Shown: positions 17,663 through 26,708 of the stretch, piece after piece
How positions within the stretch are numbered: position 1 is the stretch's first letter
Layout: each line of letters begins with the position of its first letter
Origin: Rufibacter tibetensis
GTDB lineage: Bacteria > Bacteroidota > Bacteroidia > Cytophagales > Hymenobacteraceae
Assembly: GCF_001310085.1 (NCBI RefSeq)
Contig: NZ_CP012644.1
Span: 171,439 to 235,438 of the forward strand
Length of the DNA: 64,000 nt
Reading direction: 5' to 3'
Program-made: the position numbers and the translations under genes
Notes under the pieces: model-generated
Databases searched by the model: none
Told to the model about the DNA's origin: nothing
Seen by the model: only the letters and a program-made list of their open reading frames with translations

Positions 17663-19078
17663 CTAAATAGTTTGTGTGTGAAGTGATGACTTTCCTTGTG
17701 AAATAATCCCAAAGTAATTTTCCGGCCCCACCTGCCCTCCTTTAAAATTCACTTCCAGCCCATCAGCTGGAGAACCTGGGGCATAGGCTTTACACAGGGG
17801 GGCACCAGGTGTGACAGGCGCAATCATTTCCACGGCTTCTATGCCTATTTCGCGGGCAGCGTAACTGGAGGTGTCTCCACCAGCAATCACGATCCGTTGC
17901 AATTCTGTTTCTCCTACTATTGCCCTCACTATTCGCCCCAATGCGGCGCCGTAGAGGCGTGCTGTCTGTCTTTGCATGCTTGCCTTGTCTAGCCCCTGCA
18001 GCCTAAAGACCTCCTCCGTTTTAACCACACGTGCATCGTGCATACCCCGGCTGGTATGCACGATAACACTTCTTCCTTCCTGAAGGAAGGTTAACGCGTC
18101 AGCCACGGCACACCTGAACCATTCATCACTGGTATTTCGGGCTATAGCTTCGGTATCAAGGGCTATCTCCTGAAAGCCATTGGCCAGAGCCCAGCTAATC
18201 TGCCCCGAGGTAACCGGCGAACAGCTTCCTGATACAACAAGCAAAGGAGCAGCAAATCCCGGCTCAACCCAATTCCGTACCGGCTGTAGTTGTCCTGTAT
18301 GTTCCCAATATTTACCCAGAGCCATTTCAATTCCAGAGGAACCTACAGAGAAAAGGGGCTTTTCAGGAGTTGCATAGGCATTGATAAGCTCGCCTATGGT
18401 TTCTAAATGAGCCTCGTACAGGGCATCAAACAGCATTACTTCTGCTCCACCCTGAATGGCACTTTCTAGCTCTCTGCTGGCTTGAGCCACTGGCAATACA
18501 ACCTGCAGATTATCCATCAACCCGATTCGCTTCTTTGTCTGCCGGGCCAGGTGCAGGCGCAGGTCGCCTTCATCGGCGGGCGTGATTGGGTGGCGGCTCA
18601 TGGAGGGGTGCCGGTCAATGCGGTATATTATTCCTGAACTCCCGATGCCCATGCGGGCAAACAGGTTTCCAAAAGCACAGTAGCGGCCAAGTGCCGGCGC
18701 TGCTACCAAAAGCGGCACAAAAGGCGCCTCAAAGATGGTTGTGGCTATGTCAATGGCTTTTCCAATGCTCCCGATAGCCGGAGAGGAATCAAAGGTAGAG
18801 CAAACTTTATAATGCACATGGGCAGCCCCCAGGGCACGCAGCGCCGTAAAAGCAGGCCGCAGTTCCAGTTCCATTTCATCAGGTGCCATTGCCCGGGCCA
18901 GGCCTGCCACCCCAATTGCCTGCAGCCCTTCGTACCTAGCCAACTGTTCCGGCGTGGGCGGCTGTATAAAAAGGACAGTCTTGGCCCCGGCCCGGCTCAG
19001 AAACTCCAGTGCGTCAGTTGAGCCAGTGAAATCGTCACCATAGTAGGCCAGCAAAAGTTCTCCGGTTACTGCCATCAT
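17663..19078 (-). CDS. Four-carbon acid sugar kinase family protein (DUF1537), probable 3-oxo-isoapionate-type kinase
   Basis: 471 residues. The N-terminal signature YYGDDFTGSTD (12-22) and the C-terminal nucleotide-site motif VIAGGDTSSYA (~397-407) identify the DUF1537/SBD-NBD kinase family, whose members phosphorylate D-threonate, D-erythronate, 3-oxo-tetronates or 3-oxo-isoapionate. The start ATG overlaps the stop of the RuBisCO-like gene (ATGA), a sign of translational coupling. In the known D-apionate route, OiaK (DUF1537) makes 3-oxo-isoapionate 4-phosphate, which the RuBisCO-like OiaX decarboxylates. The direct pairing here makes the same role the leading hypothesis. Other four-carbon acid kinases cannot be excluded from sequence alone. 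Confidence 0.9.
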   Translation of the reverse strand: MMAVTGELLLAYYGDDFTGSTDALEFLSRAGAKTVLFIQPPTPEQLARYEGLQAIGVAGLARAMAPDEMELELRPAFTALRALGAAHVHYKVCSTFDSSPAIGSIGKAIDIATTIFEAPFVPLLVAAPALGRYCAFGNLFARMGIGSSGIIYRIDRHPSMSRHPITPADEGDLRLHLARQTKKRIGLMDNLQVVLPVAQASRELESAIQGGAEVMLFDALYEAHLETIGELINAYATPEKPLFSVGSSGIEMALGKYWEHTGQLQPVRNWVEPGFAAPLLVVSGSCSPVTSGQISWALANGFQEIALDTEAIARNTSDEWFRCAVADALTFLQEGRSVIVHTSRGMHDARVVKTEEVFRLQGLDKASMQRQTARLYGAALGRIVRAIVGETELQRIVIAGGDTSSYAAREIGIEAVEMIAPVTPGAPLCKAYAPGSPADGLEVNFKGGQVGPENYFGIISQGKSSLHTQTI

Positions 19079-20322
19079 TTCCTGGTTCCAAACTTTTCAA
19101 CTGATTCCCGGAATTCGGGGTACTGCCGCGCAGCCTCTTCCACTGTTAGCCCTTGCACTGCTGCCTCCCATGCCTGGCGCATGGCTACCACACCACCACA
19201 TGGCCCGCTAGGATGTGCCATAATGCCACCACCTGCCATATACAGCAGATCGGTAGTCTGAGTACGGCGGTAAGTCTCAGGTGCCTGCCCGCCCCACTGC
19301 CCCGATGATACAACAGGCAGGACAGAGTACCCGCCCAGCATGGGTTTTAGACAAGCCTCAATTGAACGGACCACCGAATCGTCTGATTCCCAGAATTTGT
19401 TTTGGATACCATTCACGTGAATCTGGTCTACCCCAGCCAAACGCCAAAGCTTTTGGTAAGCAGGAAACTCTATGCCCAGAAACGGATGCCGGTTCAGCAT
19501 ACCCCAGCCGTTTCTATGCCCGTGTATAGCCAGTTGCCCCTGGTCACACACCTTTTTGACACCGGCCAATCCCACACTGTTCAGGCTGACCATGGCACAA
19601 GTGCCACCAGAGGCAACTATCTTCTCGTACCGGCGCAGCATTACGTCTATTTCGTCAGTTATATTAAAAGCATACATCACCTTTTTGCCTGTTTTATCGG
19701 CATGGTCGTTGATGACGCGCGTTACCATGTCCAGACGGTCCTCAAAAGAGGAATTGGCCGAAGCCGACATCAGTTCATCGTCTTTCACGAAATCAATACC
19801 TGCCTCAGCCAGTGTTTTCACAAGGTCGGCGGTCTGCTGCGGCGTCATGCCAATACTGGGCTTGATGATGGTGCCTATTAGCGGTCGTTCTTCTACCCCA
19901 GTCAACTGGCGGCACCCCTTTATGCCAAATTTCGGCCCACTAAAATGTGTTGCAAAGGAGGATGGCACCTCCAGGTCCATCAGTTTCAAACCTGTAAACT
20001 GAGTGAGTTCATACAGATTACCCTGTAGCGTTGAAATCAAGACAGGAAGGTTATAGCCGAAGTTTTCGATTGACCAAGACACTTCCAACATTGCTCTGTG
20101 GTATAGTCTTTTATCTGACACAGCCCCTGGTATAGCGGGCTCCGTCACGGTTTCCAGCGGTGTTATTGACTCTACCCGGGCTGCAAAGCGCCGTTTTAGT
20201 TCAGCCGTCTCGCCGGGCACCTCCACAAACGTACCCGACGATTGCTCCCCTGCCAGCACCTGGGCAGCAGCCTCTACTTCCAGCGGCGTTTCTATGAGGT
20301 ACTTTGCGGTGATCCTTTCCAT
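19075..20322 (-). CDS. RuBisCO-like protein, probable 3-oxo-isoapionate-4-phosphate decarboxylase type
   Basis: 415 residues with the RuBisCO large-subunit fold. Visible active-site equivalents: Lys154 in GTIIKPSIGM (Lys175), Lys180 with Asp182-Glu183 in DFVKDDE (the carbamylated lysine and Mg ligands), the HGHRNG segment, SSGQWGG, and GGGIMAHPSGP (phosphate site). The loop-6 region reads GIQNKFWES in place of the CO2-fixing GKLEG, and the Lys177 equivalent is Ser, so this is a RuBisCO-like protein, not a carboxylase. The next gene is a DUF1537 kinase, the pairing known for OiaX/OiaK in D-apionate breakdown. It is first gene of a tight four-gene operon, divergent from the DUF1080/azurin genes. 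Methionine-salvage type RLPs are less likely since no mtn genes are near. Confidence 0.9.
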   Translation of the reverse strand: MERITAKYLIETPLEVEAAAQVLAGEQSSGTFVEVPGETAELKRRFAARVESITPLETVTEPAIPGAVSDKRLYHRAMLEVSWSIENFGYNLPVLISTLQGNLYELTQFTGLKLMDLEVPSSFATHFSGPKFGIKGCRQLTGVEERPLIGTIIKPSIGMTPQQTADLVKTLAEAGIDFVKDDELMSASANSSFEDRLDMVTRVINDHADKTGKKVMYAFNITDEIDVMLRRYEKIVASGGTCAMVSLNSVGLAGVKKVCDQGQLAIHGHRNGWGMLNRHPFLGIEFPAYQKLWRLAGVDQIHVNGIQNKFWESDDSVVRSIEACLKPMLGGYSVLPVVSSGQWGGQAPETYRRTQTTDLLYMAGGGIMAHPSGPCGGVVAMRQAWEAAVQGLTVEEAARQYPEFRESVEKFGTRK

Positions 20323-20949
20323 AACTCTCCAGGCATTGTTTGTTCTTATAAATAACTCATTCTACTATCGTTTTCCCAGCCAGGCTTGCCTTTGGTTATA
20401 CTTTTTAGAAATATAACTAAAACAACATACCTTACATCTACCCCACCCCCACAATCAGTATCCCCATCCCGAATATCCAGCGTAAGTATCACATTTATTT
20501 ATAAAAAAGCAATTTATATTTAAAATAATTTATCACTTATTTTGTTCTGATTTACAAAAGAACAAACAACCATTATAAAGCTCTACAATAAAATAAAGCA
20601 GTTTACGCAATCAACAAAAGCCCCAAAAACCTACCTCTTAAAAACAACAGGACAGTGCAGGATGCAAGCTTTAAAACTAAAAACTAACTTATCATTTACT
20701 GAGCAAAATCCTGCAGTATCAAATTTGAATTAATCTAATAAATAACCAAGAACAAACAAACCAAAACATCCTCTTTACATACCGGAAGTAAGCTGATATC
20801 GGAAGCAAGTTGAACTCACCTTCAAGTACAGCTAAAAAGCTTTCGACAGCATGGCGAATCCCGGGTCAGAAATCATGTTCCGACCTACCGTTTAGTTTAC
20901 CAAAATAAAAAACTGATTATCCTCCTACCCGAGTTCTCTCAGTTAAGAT
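20323..20949. promoter_or_regulatory. Long AT-rich divergent promoter region
   Basis: About 630 bases between the RuBisCO-like operon (minus) and the DUF1080-azurin operon (plus). It contains a TTTATATTTAAA element at 20513-20524, within the 16-mer TTTATATTTAAAATAA that also occurs upstream of the CoA-transferase operon. Very AT-rich blocks lie at 20490-20600. Exact start sites cannot be read off. Confidence 0.5.
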
Positions 20950-22836
20950 ATGTTCACAGTGATCCCTATGTACAGAGAAATTTTATTTGCTCTCTCTTTC
21001 CTTGCCACCATAGCTGCATGCAAAAAGCAAAAGGAAGAAGTGCAGGAAAGCGAAACCAAGCCTATTACTTACCTCCCGTATATACCCTTGAAGCTGGAGG
21101 ATCTTAATGAATTTCAGCAGCCTGGTGCTGGAAACTGGGATGTTGCGGGGAATGTTTACGCTGACAGACACAGCCCCAATAGCTTAACTGCCTCAAACGG
21201 CACGGGCATTTTAACCAGTCTGCCCGCAAATGACAAAAACGCCAACTTATTGACTAAGCTGTCACACGGCGACATAGACCTGGAGATGGATTTCATGATG
21301 CCCAAAGGCTCTAACTCGGGGGTTCTTCTGCAAAGCAGGTATGAGGTGCAATTATCCGACAGCTGGTTAAAGGGCAGCCTTACACCTGAAGATTGCGGGG
21401 GGATAGCCCCCGACGGTAAAAAAAAGGCGTTCCCTGGCAGTGCACCAGCTGAAGGCGCCTCCAAAGCCCCAGGGCTGTGGCAACACCTAAAAATAAGCTT
21501 CAAGGCTCCACGGTTTGACCCTACAGGAAAGAAAGTAGCAGATGCCCGCTTTGTGGAGGTAGTATTGAATGGCGTCCAGGTACAAAAGGACGTTGTGGTG
21601 CCTACTCCCACGCAATCAGCACCCTATACTGATGAGCAGGCCCTTGCCCCGCTGATGCTGCAAGGGGATCAGGGCCCGGTTGCTTTCAAGAATATCAGGT
21701 ACAAGGTTTACGACGCGGCCCCTATCCTAGTACAGAACGTCCATTACAAATTGTTTGAGGGCAGACACTATACGCTTGACGCATGGCGGCATCTGCCTCC
21801 TGCTAAAACAGGCAAAGCGGATTCCCTTTCCCACCTGCTGGGAGAAGAAGACGAGGTATTGGTACTGGAAGGGCAGATGGAAACCCCGCGCGAAGGGGAT
21901 TATCTGTTCAAAACATCGGCAGGAGGACCTGTGTGGCTGGTGATCGATGATTCAGTGGTGGTTGAAAATGGCAACTCACGTGACTATAACCGGTTCTTCT
22001 ATGGCAAGACATCCCTAAGCAGGGGTAAGCACAATTTCAGGCTTGCCTATTCCAATTCTGATAAAAGCCTTTCCTTGGAGTATGAAGGCCCGGGAAGGCC
22101 CTGGACCGTGCTTACGACCCCAGCTTCCCTGAGGCGCACGGGCGAGGTAGCCCCCCTGGCTTTGCTTGTGGAGGAAGAGCCCGTGATGCAGCGGGGCTTC
22201 CTACTGCACCAAAGTGCCCCGAAGCCTTATGCCGCTTCAATAGGGATACCGGGGGGCGTCAACTATGCCTATGACCTCAATGCCCAGGGGTTGCTCAACA
22301 TATGGCACGGCAAATACATAGACGTGTCCAATATGTGGCGCGAGCGGGGCGAGACCCAGTTGGAAATCCCGTTAGGTGCAAGCCTGCAGTTGCCAGGGCT
22401 ACCCACACTCGCTGTGCTTAAAGGAAGGGATACTGCCTGGCCCGCCGCCATCGGACCTGATGACAATACTTATACGGACAGGGGCTACCGACTAACCCCT
22501 GACGGCCTCCCGGTCTTTTTCTATACCCTCAACAAAACGGAAGTAGAAGACTTCCTGCAGCCCACCCCTGACAAAACCGGATTAACCCGGGAGATCAGCC
22601 TGAGATCCCACCAACCCGCCGGCCAGCTTTACTGCTTGCTTGGCAGCGGCAGCGCCATTGAGAAGCTCCCTAATGGCAGCTATGCCATTGACAACAAAAG
22701 CTATTACCTGGAGGATCTGCAGGCTTCAGGGGCAAGCCCCACCATCCGCCAAGTCAGCAACGGACAATACCAACTCCTGTTGCCGCTGAACCCCAAGACA
22801 AAAACCGCCAAAGTAAAATATTCCATTATCTGGTAG
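20950..22836 (+). CDS. Lipoprotein with DUF1080 (3-keto-disaccharide hydrolase-like) and PA14 domains
   Basis: 628 residues; an internal ATG at 20968 gives the better lipoprotein signal MYREILFALSFLATIAAC, with Cys as the lipid anchor. Residues ~45-260 are a DUF1080 laminarinase-like jelly roll (DLEMDFMMPKGSNSGVLLQ, YEVQLSDSW, GLWQHLKISFKAPRFD). A PA14-like domain follows (~265-390: VHYKLFEGRHYTLDAW, DYLFKTSAGGPVWLVIDD, SRGKHNFRLAY). A beta-rich C-terminal portion of unknown type completes the protein. DUF1080 enzymes are linked to hydrolysis of 3-keto-glycosides. The gene ends 2 bases before the azurin-fused propeller protein, so the two are probably made together: the second could oxidise a sugar and this one cleave it. 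That coupling is inference. Confidence 0.85.
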   Translation: MFTVIPMYREILFALSFLATIAACKKQKEEVQESETKPITYLPYIPLKLEDLNEFQQPGAGNWDVAGNVYADRHSPNSLTASNGTGILTSLPANDKNANLLTKLSHGDIDLEMDFMMPKGSNSGVLLQSRYEVQLSDSWLKGSLTPEDCGGIAPDGKKKAFPGSAPAEGASKAPGLWQHLKISFKAPRFDPTGKKVADARFVEVVLNGVQVQKDVVVPTPTQSAPYTDEQALAPLMLQGDQGPVAFKNIRYKVYDAAPILVQNVHYKLFEGRHYTLDAWRHLPPAKTGKADSLSHLLGEEDEVLVLEGQMETPREGDYLFKTSAGGPVWLVIDDSVVVENGNSRDYNRFFYGKTSLSRGKHNFRLAYSNSDKSLSLEYEGPGRPWTVLTTPASLRRTGEVAPLALLVEEEPVMQRGFLLHQSAPKPYAASIGIPGGVNYAYDLNAQGLLNIWHGKYIDVSNMWRERGETQLEIPLGASLQLPGLPTLAVLKGRDTAWPAAIGPDDNTYTDRGYRLTPDGLPVFFYTLNKTEVEDFLQPTPDKTGLTREISLRSHQPAGQLYCLLGSGSAIEKLPNGSYAIDNKSYYLEDLQASGASPTIRQVSNGQYQLLLPLNPKTKTAKVKYSIIW

Positions 22837-22838
22837 AA

Positions 22839-24851
22839 ATGATCATAGAAATGAAAGGAAAAGCTCTCTTTATCCATCTGCTCCTGTGCCTCGCCTTCCA
22901 TGTTTCCAACGCCCAATCAGGTGACGCGGCGAAGGAACGCAGGTATTACAGCATCAAGAACGTACCCATACCAGCAGACGTCATGCTGGAGGTCGGCGGA
23001 CTTGCCTTTACCGAGGACGACAAACTCGCCGTGGCGACCCGGCGTGGTGAGATATGGATGATCGATGACCCTTACCAAAATAAGTTAAAGAACACCAAGT
23101 ACACCCGCTTTGCATCGGGCCTGCATGAGACACTTTACCTTTCTTACCACAAAGGTTCATTTTATACCACGCAGCGTTCTGAACTCACAAAGATCACAGA
23201 CACGGACAGGGACGGCAAAGCCGATTTGTTTAAAACCGTATATGCCTGGCCACTATCCGGCAACTACCATGAATACTCCTACGGCCCCCTGTTCTTGCCG
23301 AACGGGGATATGCTGGTAAACCTTAACCTGTCCTGGGAAGGCAAAGGGAAAAGCCTTGCAAAGTGGCGTGGCTGGATGCTCAAGGTGAAAGAGAATGGGG
23401 AAATGACACCCTTTGCCACAGGCATGCGCTCCCCGGCGGGATTAGGACTCCATGAAAGCGGTGACGTATTCTATTCTGAAAACCAGGGCGACTGGATTGG
23501 CTCTGGCTGGATCACACATGTAAAGGAGGGTGACTTCGTCGGGCACCCGGAAGGGCTTAAGTGGAGCGATGAACCCAACTCACCCGTTAAGATGAAGGCA
23601 ACGGCCTTCAAGACGGATTCGGTAGGCACCATGTTTGATTTTGCAAAAGAGCAGAAGGGCTTGAAACTACCTGCCGTCTGGTTTCCACACACGCTGATGG
23701 GGATCTCCACTACTGCTGTCCTCTCTATCAATTCTGATGCTTTCGGCCCTTTCAAAGGGCAGCTTCTGGTGGGTGACCAAGGCCACAGTAAGATCATGCG
23801 TGTTTTCCTGGAGAAAGTAAATGGGGAGTACCAGGGAGCCTGCTTCCCTTTCAGGGAAGGGTTCTCCTCCGGCATCTTGCGCATGGCCTGGGGAAGTGAC
23901 AACTCCCTGTTTGTTGGCATGACCAGCAGAGGATGGGCTTCCACGGGAGGGGAGCTTTATGGTTTGCAGCGCCTTGTATGGAATAAGAAACCAATATTTG
24001 AGATAAAGGCCATGAGAGCCCTGGCAGATGGTTTTGAGCTGGAGTTCACGCAACCGGTAAACAAGCGGCTGGCTTCCAATCCAAAGGCTTATCAGATGAC
24101 AGGCTTTACCTACAGCTACCAAAAGAGCTATGGGAGTCCTATCATCAACGCCTTGCCCTACAGCATCTCGAGTGCCGAGGTTACAAAAGACGGACGCAAG
24201 GTAAAGCTCATTGTACACGGCCTGAGAGAAGGCTATATACATGAACTGATGCTGAAAGGAATAAAATCCCGAACCGGTACCGAGCTCCTGCATCCCCTGG
24301 CTTACTATACTTTGAATGCCATCCCGGGAGGAGGGCAGGCACACCAGAAACATGCCCAGATGATGACGCAGCAAGCAAACGCGCAGCAGAAAGACAACAA
24401 CACTCCCTGCGGGGGCGAACCATCGAAGAACCCGACGGAACAACCAGCGAATTGGGCGGGAGGCCCGGATATCACTATAACCATTGGCACTAAACCCGGA
24501 CTGAAGTTCAGCATAGAGGATTTTGAGGTGCCGGAGGGCAGCAAAGTAAAGCTTGTGTTTGACAATACGGATGATATGCTCCACAACCTGGTGATCACCG
24601 CCAAAGGCAAAGGTGACGAGATTGGCAAGAAGGCCATGGAGTTAGGCATGGACGGCCCCAAGCTAGGGTACGTTCCCATCTCCGCCGATGTGCTGTTCAA
24701 CACCTGTTTGCTACAACCCAATAGCTCGCAGGATATTTATTTTGTGGCCCCCAAGGCCGGTGATTACCCGTACGTCTGTACCTTTCCCGGCCATTACAAC
24801 ATTATGAAGGGAATCATGAAAGTCAGCCGCAAATCCATATCCTCGAAGTAA
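22839..24851 (+). CDS. Secreted propeller dehydrogenase-like protein with C-terminal azurin (blue copper) domain
   Basis: 670 residues; signal peptide to about VSNAQ. Residues ~30-370 form a beta-propeller like PQQ-dependent sugar/sorbosone dehydrogenases (VMLEVGGLAFTEDDKLAVAT, TKITDTDRDGKADLF, ATGMRSPAGLGLHESGDVFY, VGDQGHSKIMR). A middle beta domain (~385-495) follows, then a Gln/His-rich linker. The last ~125 residues are azurin-like, with all type-1 copper ligands in place: His582 (MLHNLV), Cys647 and His652 (VCTFPGH), and Met656. This suggests periplasmic or surface oxidation with electrons passed to copper. The start could instead be the ATG at 22851. It is coupled to the DUF1080 lipoprotein gene (2-base gap). 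The substrate is not known. Confidence 0.88.
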   Translation: MIIEMKGKALFIHLLLCLAFHVSNAQSGDAAKERRYYSIKNVPIPADVMLEVGGLAFTEDDKLAVATRRGEIWMIDDPYQNKLKNTKYTRFASGLHETLYLSYHKGSFYTTQRSELTKITDTDRDGKADLFKTVYAWPLSGNYHEYSYGPLFLPNGDMLVNLNLSWEGKGKSLAKWRGWMLKVKENGEMTPFATGMRSPAGLGLHESGDVFYSENQGDWIGSGWITHVKEGDFVGHPEGLKWSDEPNSPVKMKATAFKTDSVGTMFDFAKEQKGLKLPAVWFPHTLMGISTTAVLSINSDAFGPFKGQLLVGDQGHSKIMRVFLEKVNGEYQGACFPFREGFSSGILRMAWGSDNSLFVGMTSRGWASTGGELYGLQRLVWNKKPIFEIKAMRALADGFELEFTQPVNKRLASNPKAYQMTGFTYSYQKSYGSPIINALPYSISSAEVTKDGRKVKLIVHGLREGYIHELMLKGIKSRTGTELLHPLAYYTLNAIPGGGQAHQKHAQMMTQQANAQQKDNNTPCGGEPSKNPTEQPANWAGGPDITITIGTKPGLKFSIEDFEVPEGSKVKLVFDNTDDMLHNLVITAKGKGDEIGKKAMELGMDGPKLGYVPISADVLFNTCLLQPNSSQDIYFVAPKAGDYPYVCTFPGHYNIMKGIMKVSRKSISSK

Positions 24852-24866
24852 CAGGGGCAGCCCTGT
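24851..24866 (+). terminator. Possible weak hairpin after the azurin-fusion gene
   Basis: ACAGGG/CCCTGT stem with loop GCAG lies on the stop codon of the upstream gene. No T-run follows, so it may stabilise the mRNA end rather than terminate. Confidence 0.3.
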
Positions 24867-25084
24867 CAAACATGCGCCCTGAATGCCACAGACCCCACCC
24901 GGTTCTTTTAAGCCAATGCCTGCAGTGGTTAGTATGGACGATAATATGTTTTATACCTAAATATGTTGTTTACTTATAAAATTATTATTTCTATATTGCT
25001 ATTAGGGAACATGGATGGCCCCCAGGCATTTCCTGGCGGTGCGGCTGTTATCCGCACTGCTCAACACTATAACCCTGTCTTTCT

Positions 25085-26662
25085 ATGATAAGTCTTGCCA
25101 CAAAATTGTTGTCAATTTTAGGCTTACTGGCAGTTGTCAGAACCTGTTCCACTGAAAATTCCCCAAAGCCGGAGGAGCGCTTTCTGCAACCTGGCAAACT
25201 AAAGGCATATGTGGCTTATTTCAACCAGATGGAGCCAGAAGATGTGGTGAACCACATCCCCAACAGCCAAGCTGTTAGTTGGATGCAGCAGAATGTCCCT
25301 CTGTTTGAATGCCCTGACTCTGTTATAGAACAGACCTACTACTACCGCTGGTGGACATTCAGAAAGCACTTGAAGCAAACCCCGGATGGATTCGTTTTTA
25401 CTGAATTCATCACTCCGGTTAATCATGCCGGAAAGCACAATACAATAAGCTGTGCGCTGTCCCACCACATCTATGAAGGACGTTGGCTACACAACCAGGA
25501 CTACATCAACCAGTATGTCAACTTTTGGTTTACGGTAGAAAAAAACAGACCCAACACCAAGTTCCACAAGTTCAGTAGCTGGGTAGGGGACGCCGTTTAC
25601 AACCGCTATCTGGTAAACCAGGATTCTGCGCACATGCTGGGCATACTTGACGACATGGATGCTGACTACAGACAATGGGTGGAGGAGAATAGCGCGGGCA
25701 GTAACCTGTTCTGGCAATTTGATGTGCGGGACGGGATGGAAGAATCCATCAGCGGTTCCAGAAAAGAAAAACATGTCAGGCCGACTATAAGCAGCTACAT
25801 GTATGGGTACGCCTCAGCACTGGCGAAGATGGCGGCAGTGGCAGGCAAGAACGATTTGGCGAACCAGTACGCGGCAAAAGCGTCAATGATTAAATCAGCT
25901 GTACAAACCCAGCTTTGGGACAACAAGGCGGAATTCTTCAAGGTACGCTTGGAAAAGGGTCCCTTTTCAGATGCTCGCGAAGCTATAGGCTATATTCCCT
26001 GGTACTTTGGTTTACCCGACGATTCACCTGAGTTTGCGAAGGCTTGGGAGCAAATCAAAGACACGACGGGGTTTTCTGCTCCTTGGGGCTTAACGACAGC
26101 TGAACGCAGGCATCCCACCTTCAGAACCCGTGGCTCTGGCCATGGATGCGAATGGGACGGTGCCATCTGGCCGTTTGCCACCACTCAGACCCTGAAGGGC
26201 CTGGCAAACTTGCTCAACAACTACTCCAGTCACTCCATGTCTAAGAAAGATTACTATGATGCTTTGAGAACCTACGCCTGGTCCCATCAAAAGAACGGCA
26301 AGCCCTACCTCGGGGAGTATCAGGATGAGAAAACAGGCTACTGGTTGAAAGGTGACAACCCCAGGAGCAGCTATTACAACCACTCCGGCTTCTGTGACTT
26401 AATCATCAATGACTTGGTTGGGATAAAGCCCCAGGCGGACAATACCATCCAGGTGAACCCCCTTGTTCCGGAAGGCCAGTGGGAATGGTTTTGCCTGGAC
26501 AATGTCTTATACCACGGCCAAATCATCACTGTGTTATGGGACAAAACAGGAAAGAAATACGGGAAGGGGAAAGGTTTTAGGGTATTCGCTGACGGCGAGC
26601 AGATTTTCCACTCAAAGAACCTGACGGATGCTACAGCGAAACTACCCAGAATGCAAGGCTGA
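25085..26662 (+). CDS. Secreted (alpha/alpha)6-barrel glycosidase, MGH1/trehalase-like
   Basis: 525 residues with an N-terminal hydrophobic segment ending VVRTCSTEN; Cys21 could be a lipid anchor, though the lipobox is weak. The body has blocks typical of six-hairpin glycosidases of the MGH1/GH63/GH37 clan: YYYRWWTFRKHL, SCALSHHIYEGRWL, QFDVRDGMEESISGSR, GYIPWYFGLPDD, GCEWDGAIWPFAT and YNHSGFCDLIINDLVGI. The likely acid residues sit in DVRDGMEES and CEWDGAIW. Related proteins in plant-glycan loci act on varied side-chain sugars, and the specificity cannot be told here. It is separated from the azurin gene by 233 bases and followed 46 bases later by GH28, so it is likely first in the GH28-GH95 series. 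Confidence 0.78.
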   Translation: MISLATKLLSILGLLAVVRTCSTENSPKPEERFLQPGKLKAYVAYFNQMEPEDVVNHIPNSQAVSWMQQNVPLFECPDSVIEQTYYYRWWTFRKHLKQTPDGFVFTEFITPVNHAGKHNTISCALSHHIYEGRWLHNQDYINQYVNFWFTVEKNRPNTKFHKFSSWVGDAVYNRYLVNQDSAHMLGILDDMDADYRQWVEENSAGSNLFWQFDVRDGMEESISGSRKEKHVRPTISSYMYGYASALAKMAAVAGKNDLANQYAAKASMIKSAVQTQLWDNKAEFFKVRLEKGPFSDAREAIGYIPWYFGLPDDSPEFAKAWEQIKDTTGFSAPWGLTTAERRHPTFRTRGSGHGCEWDGAIWPFATTQTLKGLANLLNNYSSHSMSKKDYYDALRTYAWSHQKNGKPYLGEYQDEKTGYWLKGDNPRSSYYNHSGFCDLIINDLVGIKPQADNTIQVNPLVPEGQWEWFCLDNVLYHGQIITVLWDKTGKKYGKGKGFRVFADGEQIFHSKNLTDATAKLPRMQG

Positions 26663-26708
26663 GGCGAACACTTTATTCAAAAGGAAAACAGTAAATTTCT
26701 AATCGATA

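Noticed and set aside
19075..20322. Genuine RuBisCO or methionine-salvage enolase
   Set aside because: Loop 6 and the Lys177 equivalent are not conserved and no mtn genes are present; the DUF1537 partner points to sugar-acid metabolism.
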